Source of the DNA: Siphonodentalium dalli
Taxonomy: Eukaryota; Mollusca; Scaphopoda; Gadilida; Siphonodentaliidae
DNA: 64,000 bases
Assembly: GCA_032622095.1 (NCBI GenBank)
Contig: CP136066.1
Span: 109,141,319-109,205,318 of the forward strand
Direction: 5' to 3'
The position numbers and the translations under genes were made by a program. The notes under the pieces are model-generated. The model was given only the letters and a program-made list of their open reading frames with translations, was not told the DNA's origin and did no database searches. Below, piece by piece: positions 11,501 to 21,684 of the stretch (position 1 is its first letter; each line of letters begins with the position of its first letter).

Positions 11501-13254
11501 ACTTGATATCATAATTCCATAATTACCGGGAAATCACTCCACTCCTCATAGAAACCACCGATTCCCGGAAAGCTACAAACAAACTTGCTGAGATGCGCCA
11601 TTCGGATTAAGAATCCGCGCTTATTTGGATTCAATTCAATTTTATACCACCGGTCATCATTTAGTGATAGTACAGATTATTTCACAACTAGATACATATA
11701 GATATACGCGCATACTATAATATAGTGTATATATGAAAATGTAGTACTTGTTATGCTTGTTGCTTTCATAAATAGTAATACTTTGATATATGTAGTAATT
11801 AGTGGTGTTTATGTTATTAATAATGTTCAAGAGGACTCAACCATTTCATGACGGGAGCTGCGCTGGCACAACATTAAAGACCCTGTGCCAATGCATTCTC
11901 TTAAATATGAGATTCGGCCATAAGTCGCTTCGCATATAGAAGAGAATGCATTTTTTTTATCAATTTTTCTTACATTCTTTAACAATTTATATCATTTTTT
12001 TTCACATTCTTTAACAATTGTTATCATTTTTTATATATTTTATATTTTTTTCTTACATTTTTTAACAATTAATAAAAATAATATAAAATTTGTTAGGCCA
12101 ATGCATTCTCTTATATATGCGAGGCGACTCTATGGTCTACTCGCGTATATATAAGAGAATGCATTGGCACAGGATTTTCGCAAATTCAGGAAGCTCCAGT
12201 CATGAAAGAGTTAAACAAGTCTAAGACCTTTCTGACTGAAATCGACAGCTTCACAATTGCTGGACGGTTTGTGTTGGCCTAATAAGCGAGATCACTGAGT
12301 CGCGGCCATATTGTATTCACAAAGCCCCCGTTCGGCGGTTTAAGTGCTATGTACAGGCACAAGTTCTGGAGGTGCATTCCATATATGGAACTTTTGAATA
12401 TTCATGATTCCATATATGGAGCTTTTGAATATTCATGAATTCCATATATGGAATCGCGAATATTCAAAAGTACTTAGACCGCGGAACGGGCGTGGATGAA
12501 TCCAATATGGCCGCGACTCGGTGATCTCGCGTATGGACCGGGTACATGCACCTTACAAGCTGAGTGACCAGAGGCACCGTCCGTGTAACAGAATCATGTT
12601 GACATCATATAAGCCATGCGATATAATTGCTAGATACGTGTAAAGCTAGCAAAAACGCATTTGGTCGATCGGGTTAGACACCATTAGCACAATACACTAA
12701 CACTGATAAGAATTACAAATAGATAATTGTATAGTCATAAATATTTCGTATGGACCAAAAACAATTTCGCAAAATTGACGGCTATACGAGTCCGTTTGTG
12801 AGAAAATCGGGCGTTTTGCCACTCGCAGTAAATTGATATGGTTCTGTTTGCCATGATTATTGTGTACTTAATTATATTTTGTCACATCATAAGTCAGTGG
12901 TAGGCTCGACGATTGCGTGCAAAGCTCGGCCACAAGGACACAATATCAGAGTCGATTCCCACAGATAAACGATCTGAATCTTATTACTATATGATGTATT
13001 AGTGAGTTTTGTGGAAAACCAGAAAAATAATCGTTACCCCGGATATGGCAACTGGTAGAAAGAACACGATTTCCTTAGTGCCGTAGAACCCTATTTTTAT
13101 CAGTTGTTGTTCATTCTGGGAAAGGTGTCTATTGACCTCACTAACCTTGTGGCTGTTTGCAGACACCAGTTGCCTTCCCGTGCTTGGCCTGCGCAGATAC
13201 GCATGTTGCCGCGGCAAGGATCACCAATAGGAAGCCACCCAGGCAGAGATTCAT
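2434..13254 (-). CDS. Secreted LolA-like domain protein (ESP9-like family), five 5' exons, 3' end missing
   Basis: Exons at 13254-13146, 10225-10013, 7777-7529, 5915-5752 and 2556-2434 join into 286 codons without a stop. The phases are 1, 1, 1, 0 and 0, and every border is GT-AG. Residues 1 to about 21 form a signal peptide. Then come an LPLTYIARVE segment, HEFYDYAGNRGA, IYDYTLNELLIV, YVGPKTVRGIPC with NHWWSCQYW, MNVDWYFSDPTNW, VPVRLEVTG, FHHFYEFADF and YCPGRKNKKPLP. This order is what I know of an invertebrate extracellular family with LolA-like domains, listed in PANTHER as enriched in surface-labelled proteome protein 9. Its molecular role is not established; secretion or cell-surface display is inferred from the signal peptide. 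Family members continue past this point with a second repeat, so the last exons probably lie left of base 1; I could not find them in 1-2430. The assembly is very likely correct; the function is unknown. Confidence 0.85.
2590..2965. repeat. Hairpin repeat family (TTATATATGCGAG), composite copy
   Basis: It has two nested hairpins built of ctcttatatatgcgagtctc and its complement around tcccatagggag, flanked by catgactggagc and gcgcagctgccgtcatgaa. Related copies lie at 11835-12205, 18165-18290, 58660-58835 and 60330-60465. It sits just upstream of gene A exon 5 in the transcribed sense, inside intron 4. Confidence 0.7.
4786..5276. mobile_element. TTAA-ended foldback element, copy 1
   Basis: It is bounded by ttaaaggtactcagtccg and the complement (gagtacctttaa). 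The interior is itself a large imperfect inverted repeat around aaatatttgattcgagtcga. A near-full reverse-oriented copy lies at 36003-36492. It has no coding capacity, so it is a non-autonomous DNA transposon. The 60-codon frame at 4850-5032 is part of it. Confidence 0.75.
5623..5646 (+). repeat. Poly-G run (24 G)
   Basis: An uninterrupted G tract just 3' of gene A exon 4 on the coding strand (poly-C there). Other runs lie at 8285-8303 (19 G) and 32764-32777 (14 G). All are in introns. Run lengths may be affected by sequencing error. Confidence 0.85.
5752..5915 (-). CDS. Gene A exon 4: VPVRLEVTG segment
   Basis: This is 164 bases, phase 1 in and phase 0 out. The acceptor is ctattttacag|AT and the donor GAG|GTATCA. 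It completes FSDPTNW across the junction with exon 3 and adds VSVPVRLEVTGVVYD, FHHFYEFADF and FYSPKEFE. Reading through the donor adds only VSPCIY and a stop, which supports splicing at this point. Confidence 0.85.
5971..6062. repeat. Short hairpin repeat in gene A intron 3
   Basis: The sequence tactcgtccaggttg and gtgaaaagt pair with acttttcacc and caacctggacgagta, giving about 33-base arms around a 22-base loop. It begins about 56 bases 5' of the exon 4 acceptor in the transcribed sense. Confidence 0.65.
6675..7025. repeat. Two copies of an AATGTTCAGATAATAAGTTC hairpin repeat
   Basis: Segments at 6681-6763 and 6940-7020 share the aatgttcagata...ttcaacaaa layout with a third at 10365-10470, preceded by ctcattgacgggtagtt-like flanks. 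The last flank type recurs at about 13446. All copies are in or near gene A. Confidence 0.5.
7139..7453. repeat. (TCA)n/(ATCGTC)n microsatellite
   Basis: About 315 bases of TCA/TCG/CCA triplets. Poly-His, poly-Ile and poly-Met frames on both strands come from the triplet pattern. It lies in gene A intron 3, about 76 bases 3' of exon 3. Confidence 0.9.
7529..7777 (-). CDS. Gene A exon 3: conserved VRGIPC core
   Basis: This is 249 bases, phase 1 to phase 1, with acceptor atatttccag|AC and donor TCTG|GTGAGTC. It encodes DNLCQVTDL, FIFGDS, MRFGGNFSETYVGPKTVRG, IPCNHWWSCQYW and MNVDWYFS. The paired cysteines of IPCNHWWSC are the strongest family signature in the gene and suggest a disulfide-stabilised extracellular domain. 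The (TCA)n tract at 7139-7453 begins just downstream in the intron. Confidence 0.9.
9801..10000. mobile_element. Small MITE with 22-base terminal inverted repeats
   Basis: The ends ggtttaaccctttgagtgcc and its complement enclose an A/T-rich middle with the hairpin-family phrase ccctgtgccaatgcattct. No transposase is present. It lies 12 bases inside gene A intron 2 from the donor. Confidence 0.75.
10013..10225 (-). CDS. Gene A exon 2: start of the LolA-like domain
   Basis: This is 213 bases, phase 1 to phase 1. The acceptor is cttactag|CC and the donor GACG|GTAAGTG. It encodes LPTLPLTYIARVE, a basic and polar loop, then HEFYDYAGNRGA and IYDYTLNELLIVTPGD. The alternating hydrophobic pattern fits the beta-rich LolA/LppX fold, and the YYDYxxNRG-like block is a family landmark. 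A small transposon (9801-10000) starts 12 bases inside the following intron. Confidence 0.85.
10465..10620 (+). repeat. Tata-rich/tctgtctgtc repeat, Helitron-like start
   Basis: The sequence tctatatatataaaagagta followed by a tctgtctgtc tract and ccagaccgctggtccgatta resembles 5' ends of non-autonomous Helitrons in invertebrates. A similar start, atctatataaaagcc, occurs at about 45786. No 3' CTRR hairpin was verified. Confidence 0.3.
11318..11463. repeat. Long hairpin, about 70-base arms
   Basis: The sequence gaacatctacattttttgtg and ggacatggtaattatctcat pair with their imperfect complements ending gtgtagatat. The centre is gaatttccactcgtggaaattc. It is in gene A intron 1. Frames across it are palindromic artefacts. 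Confidence 0.7.
11519..11600 (-). repeat. Second fragment of the SINE-like body
   Basis: The sequence gggaaatcactccact, gaaaccac and cccggaaagc in the same order as 590-665 marks a truncated copy in gene A intron 1, without the tail. Confidence 0.45.
11835..12205. repeat. TTATATATGCGAG hairpin family, second composite copy
   Basis: It has catgacgggagctgcgctgg at the left and caggaagctccagtcatgaa at the right. Between are two hairpins with tgcattctcttatatatgcg and T-rich ttctttaacaatt repeats. Confidence 0.65.
12285..12538. repeat. Hairpin element with an internal three-copy tandem
   Basis: The arms agcgagatcactgagtcgcg plus ggccatattg and its complement (12472-12537) surround three copies of a unit with ttccatatatggaa and cttttgaatattcatga. 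It lies in gene A intron 1. Confidence 0.7.
13146..13254 (-). CDS. Gene A exon 1: start codon and signal peptide
   Basis: The exon reads MNLCLGGFLLVILAAATC followed by VSAQAKHGK, a short N-region, a hydrophobic core and a VSA cleavage site, and ends CKQPQ. It stops one base into a codon at a strong donor (AAG|GTTAGT). The bases just 5' of the ATG (ctgcatttcag) look like an acceptor, so a non-coding 5' exon may lie further right. A longer overlapping reading frame at 12999-13217 runs through the donor and is a shadow. Confidence 0.8.
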
Positions 13255-14045
13255 TCTGAAATGCAGCTAATGTGTATATGTATATCCAGTCAAGTTATAG
13301 AGAAATCACGCTTTGGGTAGGGGAGATGTCCGACAAAAAGAAAATAATCCGTTTATTCGAACGACGGTCATGGGTTCGAGAGGGTTTGTAAACCAGTGAA
13401 CCGGACATTTAAATTTCTTTTGAAATATGTTGACCCTTTCTTTATATTATTACTCATTGACGAGTAGTTCCCTGAGGAATGAATATGAATACTTCTGCAG
13501 TTCTATTTGTTTTTCTGTATGTCATCTGCTTATATAACTTGAATACCACTCCGAATTAATAATAAACCAATCCATTTTACACGTTTTAACTGGGTTGGAT
13601 TATCCTTCGACTTAAGGGTCAGATGCACCTTTGCCCAAAATTTCCTGGTATTTCTCAATGGATTTTCTCAAATTCTGTCAGGAATTTATTTGTGAAATTT
13701 GGTACAAGCGATTATTGTATACAATATTTAAAAACAATCGAACACTCATTATAACTCATTTACTTCACTTTTATGGCATGGAAGGTATTTAAAACTTCAC
13801 CGTTTTTCAGGTGCCAAGAACTTGTGTAAATTAGAAAAAAGCAAAAGTGCAGTCCACTATATCCATGATATCATATCTACAGATCATGAGAGGAGACCTT
13901 GATATTTCTTGATTCATGAAATTTTAGGATTATTTTCACTAAGAAAGACAACTACCCACAGATAATTTTCTTTATTTGAGAATTTACATGTCATTCATGT
14001 TGTTCAATGAAAAATTGGGCTGAGATGAGTTCTGTGGCATGGCTC
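13255..14045. other. Region 5' of gene A, nothing recognised
   Basis: No TATA box or exon could be assigned. It holds an actcattgacgagtagttcc repeat flank at about 13446. Confidence 0.4.
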
Positions 14046-14059
14046 CATAACGGTGTGAC

Positions 14060-14860
14060 TAAACACCGCCCGGACCAGCCCGGACCAGCCCGGACCCCCC
14101 ATTATGGACTATATGAGTGATTGTAAGGCCAATATAAGTGCAGGGGTATCATGGAAACCCACTCAGGGTAGCTATTAACCCTCAAAATGCCAGCATCGGC
14201 GAAAATGTTCGCCGTGAAATGAAGGCTAACAGCCCGGACCGCCCCCTGCTGCGTCCAGGGTGTGATTTTAGTATCCATATCTGTGCGAGGGTGTTAATGA
14301 AACCCAAATACGCACGAAGAGTGGTCAAGGTCAAACGGAAGTGCCGCTTATTAACCCCTATACTTCCCAGATTCAGCCAGAATTACAAAATTGCACCCCA
14401 ATAAACAAACTCACAGCCCGGACCCCCTTAATATCCTCGTACTTCTAATAACTCCTTACATATGTGTTGTGGGAACTACCCTCGACTACACTCACGAAGA
14501 TACAAGGGCGAGTCGCCCACGAATGCCTGGCAATTAACCCCCAAAATGCCGCCATCGCCGATTATGTTTACCGATAACGACGCTGACAGCCCGGACCAGC
14601 CCGGAACATCCCGGTCCAGCCCGGACCCCCCATGTGGACTATATGAGTGATTTTAAGGGCAATATAAGTGCAGGGGTGTCATGGAAACCCACTCAGGGTC
14701 GCTATTAACCCTCCAAATGCCGGCATCGGCAGTTCGCCGCGAAATGAAGCTAACAGCCCGGACCGCCCCCCTCTGCGTCCAGGTGTGATTTTAGTATCCA
14801 TACCTGTGCGAGGGTGTTAATGAAACCCAAATAACAAAGTTAAAGCTGACCACCACTCTC
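14060..14860 (+). repeat. AGCCCGGACC satellite-like repeat
   Basis: A unit with agcccggaccagcccggacc, ggactatatgagtgatt, cagcatcggcgaaaatgttc and gcccggaccgcccccctctg-type segments occurs at 14071-14317 and 14590-14833. A diverged middle copy lies between them. The frames at 14138 and 14462 are parts of it. Confidence 0.65.
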
Positions 14861-14903
14861 TTAACACTGTGGCCTAATTTCCAGTTGATTGGGCACTGCT
14901 TGA

Positions 14904-15236
14904 GTGATCACACTACATAGCAACATTTGTTTTCATTGGGCTGGAATATTTGTGACTGCTTTATTCTTCATTTTAATATATGGGGGTATGACACTATATT
15001 ATGCAATTAAAAATCTGACTCCACATAATGCTACAAATGAAGCCCTCTCTCATGGAGCCAAGACAATAAGCTGTTTGGTGATTGGAGTGTTGTGTGAAAT
15101 TATTAATTATTCTAGCAGTTCTTGGTACCCAAAAGGAACAACAAATAAAGTTATATATTTTCGACCTCTAAAATGCATTAAAATCCAATGTTTTTGTCAC
15201 CTCTTAATAATTGCTCAGATTGGGGGTTTAGCGTAG
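14904..15236 (+). mobile_element. Possible ISXO2/IS1595-like transposase scrap
   Basis: A 110-codon frame reads FFILIYGGMTLYYAIKN, HNATNEALSHGAKTISCL and VLCEIINYSSSSW. The spacing recalls the segment before the DDE core in eukaryotic IS1595-like transposases (LIYxW...ALSxxTxxxW...CxEIxxxS...GGPG). No GGPG or catalytic residue is visible, so this is weak and may be chance. Confidence 0.25.
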
Positions 15237-16003
15237 TTGGCGTGCTCACATAAAATCTCATTTAACTGTAATAAAATGTCACAATTGTGACAGTAAACCA
15301 GTTTATTCCATAGCAAATATTATATTTGTTCTGAATTACACGAGAGTTGGCAACTGAAAGTATAGTAATGTGACAAATATATTTTATCACAATGTTTACA
15401 AGGCTACGAACTCATTTTACCTCGCGAAGTGACATTGTAAAACACACTGAGGTATCTCATAATTACGGGGCATATTCGATGCGCAATTTAACATGAACGT
15501 TAGATTATATTATATCATTATGACAGTAAGATGTCACTCTTTCCAATATACGGATAGCATCATGTGTTGATTTGTTCGCTAACATCTACTTAAATTGACG
15601 AAAAATCCCGCCACTAGAATCGGACTGGATCTGGGCGAAAAGTCTGCTACAGAAAAATATATACCCTGTGCTTCTGAGTAAAAAAACATTATCTCGACCG
15701 ATTTGACTAGCTGGTTTACGTCGAATTAAACTTGGACTATGTGTACCAGAAACCAAAATAATCAACAAACTCCAAGTCGACGAGGACCATAATTCCGACA
15801 AAAATGGGCGGACCGAACCCAATTTAGAATCTGACCTGCAATTTCGTGTGGGTAACCCACATACCAAATTAGAAAACAACCATATAACTAAAACTAAAGT
15901 TATCACCCGGAAACCATCTGCGATGAACGGGCGGGCGGACACCGGTGATTACTTTAGTCACCCGGAAAAAAAAAACATTTGCGGGGGACAAACATGTGGG
16001 GGT

Positions 16004-16199
<196 letters not shown>

Positions 16200-16310
16200 T
16201 CAGTACTATACATGTACATTTATTCATTTTTTATTGTCTATTTATTTTGACGTAATATGTATATTGGTAGATAATTGGTACATAATAATAAGTCGTTATA
16301 GTTAACTCAC

Positions 16311-16523
16311 CTGTTGTGTTTCTATTTTCGTGTTATAAAAAGAACAAACAAACCCGGCACATGCGCATGGGGCGTTATCAGTCCAAAGTATATCATTTAA
16401 GTATATCACGACTGGTAGAGATGGGTTGGTGGAAAACGCACTGACCACAATACAATGGAGTAAGCCAACAAACACAATCGCTAAAGTTACTATCTTATCT
16501 GCATCATGTGTGTAGTATAACAT
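16311..16523 (-). CDS. Candidate first exon with signal peptide, gene unknown
   Basis: The ATG at 16523 opens a 71-codon frame ending at a consensus donor (CACAACAG|GTGAGTTAAC), phase 0. Residues 11-29 are hydrophobic (IVTLAIVFVGLLHCIVVSA) with a VSA-type cleavage site. The rest contains PCACAGFVCSF. A frame at 15942-15586 on the same strand also has a hydrophobic start (VITLVLVIWLFSNLVCG), hinting at a duplicated leader. No downstream exon was recognised and no family was identified; it may be chance. Confidence 0.3.
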
Positions 16524-17319
16524 GCGTGCAGTTCATTTTTTTCTCATATCACCACCACTGCATGGTTAAGGGGTCCTGATAATTTGTCATGGTGTAATGG
16601 TGATTGTGGGGCAACTGATGCTTTCAAGGAAATATACCGTTATTGGTTCGAAAGTTGTCGTTTTCGCTATCTGTCTCATCGAATGGAGTAAAACCCAACT
16701 TTTGGTTGTTGCAACGGTTCACAAGCAATGACTATTCCTGCATGTCGTTTTGCAAACACCACAACATTAAAATATTTTGAAATATATATGTTCTTGAGTG
16801 TTTCACTGATAATAGAAACTTTTTTTCTTCTCTCAAATTGCTAGGATTATTATGGAGTCCCGGATGTGACATCCGATTTTTTTTTATTTTATTAAGAACA
16901 AAAAAGTCGCGGTCACGAGAATATGAAGTCGTGGCTTGAGACTTAGTCGGTATAAAATTGATCCGCACTTTCAATGCAACATTTTCTATATGCGTGTTTA
17001 AGGTTCCGACTATCATTATGACACCGTACCTAGTTTGTGTCACCAACAGACAGTTTGGCATGTTGGAATTATCTCCAGATTCTCCTGTATCTATAAATGC
17101 CAAATATTGACACATATAGAGTTAACCCATAGCGAGTGTTCCGGGCCGGATTCATAGCCCGAATTAAATTGACCCGCACTTGTCATTTATCCATTACATG
17201 TAAATACACGTGCATGCCCGTGGCCGGACGATCATTATGACACTGTAACCTGCTTCTGCGACTTTATTCTCGTGGCCACGACTTTATTCTCGTGTTTCCC
17301 CTCTGCTTTTCGGCGAATT

Positions 17320-17950
17320 GCGCGATTTGACCTTGAATTGACCATTTTGAAGGTCAAGGTCAGGTCGGGGTCACGATTTGACACGTCCAAAACACTCCCC
17401 GGACAAAGGTAACCGTCGAAATCCGTCAGGTTTTACCCGATTTGACCTTGAATTGACCATTGTGAAGGTCAAGGTCAGGTTGAGGTCACGATTTGATCCG
17501 TCCAAAACACTCCTCGGACAAAAGTAACCCTAGGTATCAAATGTTGTCGAAATCCGTCAAAATTCGCGATTTGTCCTTGAATTGACAATTTTGAAGGTCA
17601 AGTCAGGTTGGGGGTCACGATTTGATCCGTCCAAAACACTCCTCGGACAAAAGTACACCCAGGTATCAAATTTCGTCGAAATCCGTCCGTTTTACCCGAT
17701 TTGACCTTGAATTGACATTTTTGAAGGTCAAGGTCAGGTCGGGGTAACGATTTGACCCGTCCAAAAGACTCCCCGGACAAAAGTACACCCAGGTATCAAA
17801 TTTCGTCGAAATCCGTCCGTTTTACCCGATTTGACCTTGAATTGACATTTTTGAAGGTAAAGGTCAGGTCGGAGTCACGATTTGACCCGTCCAAAACACT
17901 CCCTGAACAAAAGTAACCATAGGTATCAAATTTCGTCAAATTCCGTCGGC
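17320..17950 (+). repeat. Tandem repeat of about 115-130 bases with nuclear-receptor half-sites
   Basis: Five units start at tgaccttgaattgac (17328, 17443, 17572 with one change, 17702 and 17832). Each then has ttttgaaggtcaaggtcagg, ggtcacgatttgac, ccaaaacactcc and aatccgtc. Each unit pairs TGACCTTGA with an inverted TCAAGGTCA about 17 bases later, and carries adjacent AGGTCA copies. The frames of 60-74 codons across it repeat with the unit and are not genes. Confidence 0.85.
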
Positions 17951-18164
17951 CACAAATATAAACTATACTGTATATATTTTGTGCCCAAAAAAAATTAACT
18001 GAGTCTACGGGTTTATTCAAGGGAGGTTTTCGTGATTCAGATATCGACTTTCAAAGTAAGTTATATATATTTTTCAATTTGGTTAACAAATCATAAGCTC
18101 ATTACATCATAAATAGTATACATGTATTGTTTTCTTGTCCTTTAACAGTGAATGTTAACCATTT

Positions 18165-18290
18165 CGTGCATGACGGGAGCTGCGCTGGTGCAGCATTAAA
18201 ACCCCGTGCCAGTGCATTCTCTTATATATGCAAGTCTACCATAGGGAGCCTCGCATTTATAGAGAATGCAGTGGCTTACATGGTCAAGGT
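18165..18290. repeat. TTATATATGCGAG hairpin family, single copy
   Basis: It starts catgacgggagctgcgctgg and contains tgcattctcttatatatgca and ctcgcatttatagagaatgc around an accatagggag centre. Confidence 0.65.
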
Positions 18291-18950
18291 GAATATTGTT
18301 ATGCCAATGTATTATCACACTAGAGATCCGTGAACTCGATCTACGGTTACGCGAACTAAGTACAACGGTCATTTTTTTAATTTTCACGTCGAAGCTACTG
18401 CACATAATCGGTGAGTATTAAACAAAACAATGGTATTATCCATATCAGATTAATTACAAAAGGTGTGAAAATGAACCATCTATGGGAAGAAGTAATACAT
18501 TGCCGAAACAATGTCTTAATCGTGTCACAAAAGAGATTTATATACCTTATTTCTTGAATAATTTCCAAGTTTACGATTTCAATCGTTAGGTGAGACCCTG
18601 TCGGCTGTTCTCTGAATGTATGTTATTTGTCTCCAAATAGGCATGTTTAATAACACGCACACCGGTTTTCAATATTAGAAAACATTATTAAAACTCCATA
18701 AAATGGTCGACATAGAGTATATACCTAAGGGGTTTCAGCTTTATGCGCACACACGGCGCATTAGTTTAAACAATAGAGTCAGCACTGGGCCTTTCACATA
18801 ACTTCACAAAAAGACGTCCGTTAATTTCAGTGGACAACTTTAATAAACAATCAGTAAATTGGTGTGTGAACGCATTGCGCGATGCCCAGAAATGCACAAA
18901 TTTATGTGACGAGATCAAGACTCTCATATAAAAGAGCACAATTGTAATAC

Positions 18951-19365
18951 CATGCTACTACAATGGAACTTTTTTCCGTAGTACTATCATGGTACTACCG
19001 TGGTACTACCATGGTAGTGTCGTACTAACATGGTACGATAAGTGATATTTACCATGGTACTACCATGATACATTGGAACTCTACTATGGTAGGGGCCTAC
19101 TTTACCATGATACTACAATGGCAGTTTGGCACTACCATGTCAGTGTAGTACTACCACGGTATATTACCATGGTACAACCACGTTAAATTGATATATACCA
19201 TGTACTATACCATGACACTGTACTAAAGTACTCTACCATGCTTTTGGTTACAGTTGGTACTACCGTGCATTGTAGTATGGTATACTACCCCGCATGGTAT
19301 TACTACGGTAAAGTGATAACTACCATTGTACTACCATGGTACCATGGAAAGTATGTACTAGGGTA
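18951..19365. repeat. CATGG/TACTACCATGGTA palindromic array
   Basis: It is dense in tactaccatggtac-type palindromes in irregular spacing, many with one or two changes. Low-complexity origin; no frame is conserved. Confidence 0.75.
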
Positions 19366-20296
19366 AACTACAATGTTACAGTTGATGCCGTTGTAAAGTG
19401 TCTTTTGTCATATTAGACTAGATTATTCTACAATATAATTAGACCAAGTATTCTCGGCCCACAACTGCTCGGGATATCGACTCTACATATATACAAGGTT
19501 ACAACTTTCGATGAATCCATTTTGAACAAGCGAATGGAGCTAAATGCATTGCATGTGTGTGAAATGCTTGCGTTATGCGGAAAGCTAACGGATAGTTCAA
19601 CATACTTATGTGAAAGGTGTACGCACCGTGCGTAACTTAAACGCATGTGTTAAACGCATGTACGTGAAAGCAGCTTAAGAAATGACGCCTCCGTTCCGCG
19701 CTGTATCCGCGCTATGATATACGAGTGCTAAGCTATATAAAGTGTGCATATATATACTTGTTTTTTTGTCCATATATAATAGTATTTAATTCACAGAGAT
19801 GCTATTATTTCAGATTAAAGTCTGACACTGACCATTCGAAAACGCGCATCTGTGTTACCAACCGCCCCATACGACGATACAACCGCGCATCTCTATTTTT
19901 ATGTTGCAATTTCTGGTTACGAAATAGAGAAAAATACAGTGTTTAATTAATTTTGACAGAATGGAACGGTTGGTATAGAAGCAGTTACATTCGCTCAATA
20001 CCTCGATATTTGCCGGGTTGAATTCGATACAACTTTGTATATTTCATTAAAGCATTGGGGTAGAAATAGGCTGCAGAAACAGCCCGGGGTCCTAACTTTG
20101 GAACATATTTTTTCACAATGTATCGGAATTTAGCAACACGATTGAGTATTTTCTCGTCGATTTTTTCGGATTCCTATAGTCAAATCTTCCTGTAATCACC
20201 TTGCGTTGAAATTTGTGTTCATGATTTAGCCAATTTCCATAAAATGAGTCGATTTCGGAAGTTGGTATATCGAAAAATATACGACAATGCTTCTTT
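19366..20296. other. No gene recognised
   Basis: Only short frames, none with recognisable motifs or paired splice sites. Confidence 0.4.
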
Positions 20297-21190
20297 GTGA
20301 CCAACAACCAACCATCTATGCTGCCGAATTCCCGTCTGATTATAACTAAAGTAAATATCACGTGTATACGTGTCCGAATCGATGTCTGGAGGAATCTATT
20401 TCGTTTGCTGAACGAGATGTACTCAAATTCACCTTTCGGCCAGCGGCCGTTAACCTCGCCTACAGCTAATTATTTCTTAGAGCTGGCTGCGGTAAGACAT
20501 CAGATGCTAAATATGAGTGAAACTGTGAAGCCGCGCATAGGAGCTCTGTCGGATTTGCCGGACAATTTCGACAAAATCTTTTTTAATTCGGTGGAAACGT
20601 CTTTAAAATCCCGTCAGCAAGGTTTCAGATACTATAGTGAAGGTTATGTGCACAACGTGTTAATAAATAAGTTGGAAAATAAACTGTTTGTTGGAGCAAA
20701 ATGTCACCGAAGCAAGCGGAAAAATGAAAGTCCACACCAGGTCGATTTCGAGGTTGATTCATCAAATATTTCCGATGTCCACTGCTCTTGTCAAGCTGGG
20801 TGAGTGTAATAATTATATCTTTTTAATGCTGCATTATTTTTTGTGAATATACACGTTTGTGCTGTGCAATCAACCATACATTTGCCGAAACTATATACGA
20901 CCAATAGGCCTATGTGGAATATATATCCGATCAGTAAATTCAGAACTTATTATTAATAACGAGTGATTTTGATGTTTATATGCATTTTAGTATTATGTTC
21001 GTATGCTATGACGTTCGGAACGTTTGTGTTGCTATTGATTTTGGTCAAGCCCCGTTCCTCAGCAGTGGTCTGTTCCACGTGGTGACAAAATCGAGCCTGT
21101 GGCTATCACCAAGTTATGTGTAACCAAAGCCAGGCTTCCAACTGTTCGACAAAGAAAGAAGCCAAGTGTGATGACCCTTGTTGATTATAG
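20297..21190 (+). pseudogene. Decayed SWIM zinc-finger gene fragment
   Basis: Exon 1 ends at 20799 (CAAGCTGG|GTGAGTG). It encodes DLPDNFDKIFFNSVETS, RQQGFRYYSEGYVHNVLIN, LFVGAKCHRSKRKNESPHQV and SDVHCSCQAG. The last is the CxC half of a SWIM finger (CxCxnCxH), preceded by its usual upstream strands. A second exon from 20991 (gcattttag|T) continues in phase as GIMFVCYDVRNVCVAIDFG, where CYD replaces the expected CxH. After a frame change near 21040-21060 it continues as SPVPQQWSVPRGDKIEPVAI and a basic stretch to a donor at 21190. PQQWxxPRG follows SWIM fingers in a large invertebrate family, often linked to YqaJ-type nucleases. The lost His and the frameshift point to a pseudogene. The true start is unclear; ATGs at 20318 and 20420 are candidates. 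Confidence 0.6.
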
Positions 21191-21684
21191 GTATAACTGT
21201 CATTGAGACAACACATATTATATATCAATTACTTCACACGTCATTACTAATGCAGACAGGGTGTAAGTGACAGTCTCGTAATTTGGCCAACTCATTAACA
21301 AAGGTGATTAGCATGACATTGATCCTGTTAAACATGGTTTTATTGGGCCGGGACTAAGACACCATTTTGCACATAATTACATCATTACGTAATCCCATAA
21401 TCAGTCGCAGCTAACAAACTGTGAACACTTCTCATCTCATATGAACAGCCTATTCAAATTTTCTAGCAATCAGATATAAGAACACAATAACTATTCAATT
21501 AGAATAACATACATTGTTAATCAAAATCACAATTGGAAAAACATTAGCACCAATATATATTTCACCAAACGATAATTACTGATCATCAGTGTTTATTATC
21601 ACCATAGGGTCACATTGATATTAAACTAAATTTCATATTTAATTTTCAGAAAAATCAAAGTCGATGAATATCAACTCGATCATC

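Noticed and set aside
12930..12975. tRNA-like phrase gagtcgattcccac
   Set aside because: It resembles a B box only loosely; no cloverleaf with matching acceptor stem was found by eye. No tRNA gene is called anywhere in the window.
12999..13217. 72-codon minus frame overlapping gene A exon 1
   Set aside because: It is in another frame, runs through the donor and lacks a signal peptide; the frame starting at 13254 fits exon 2.
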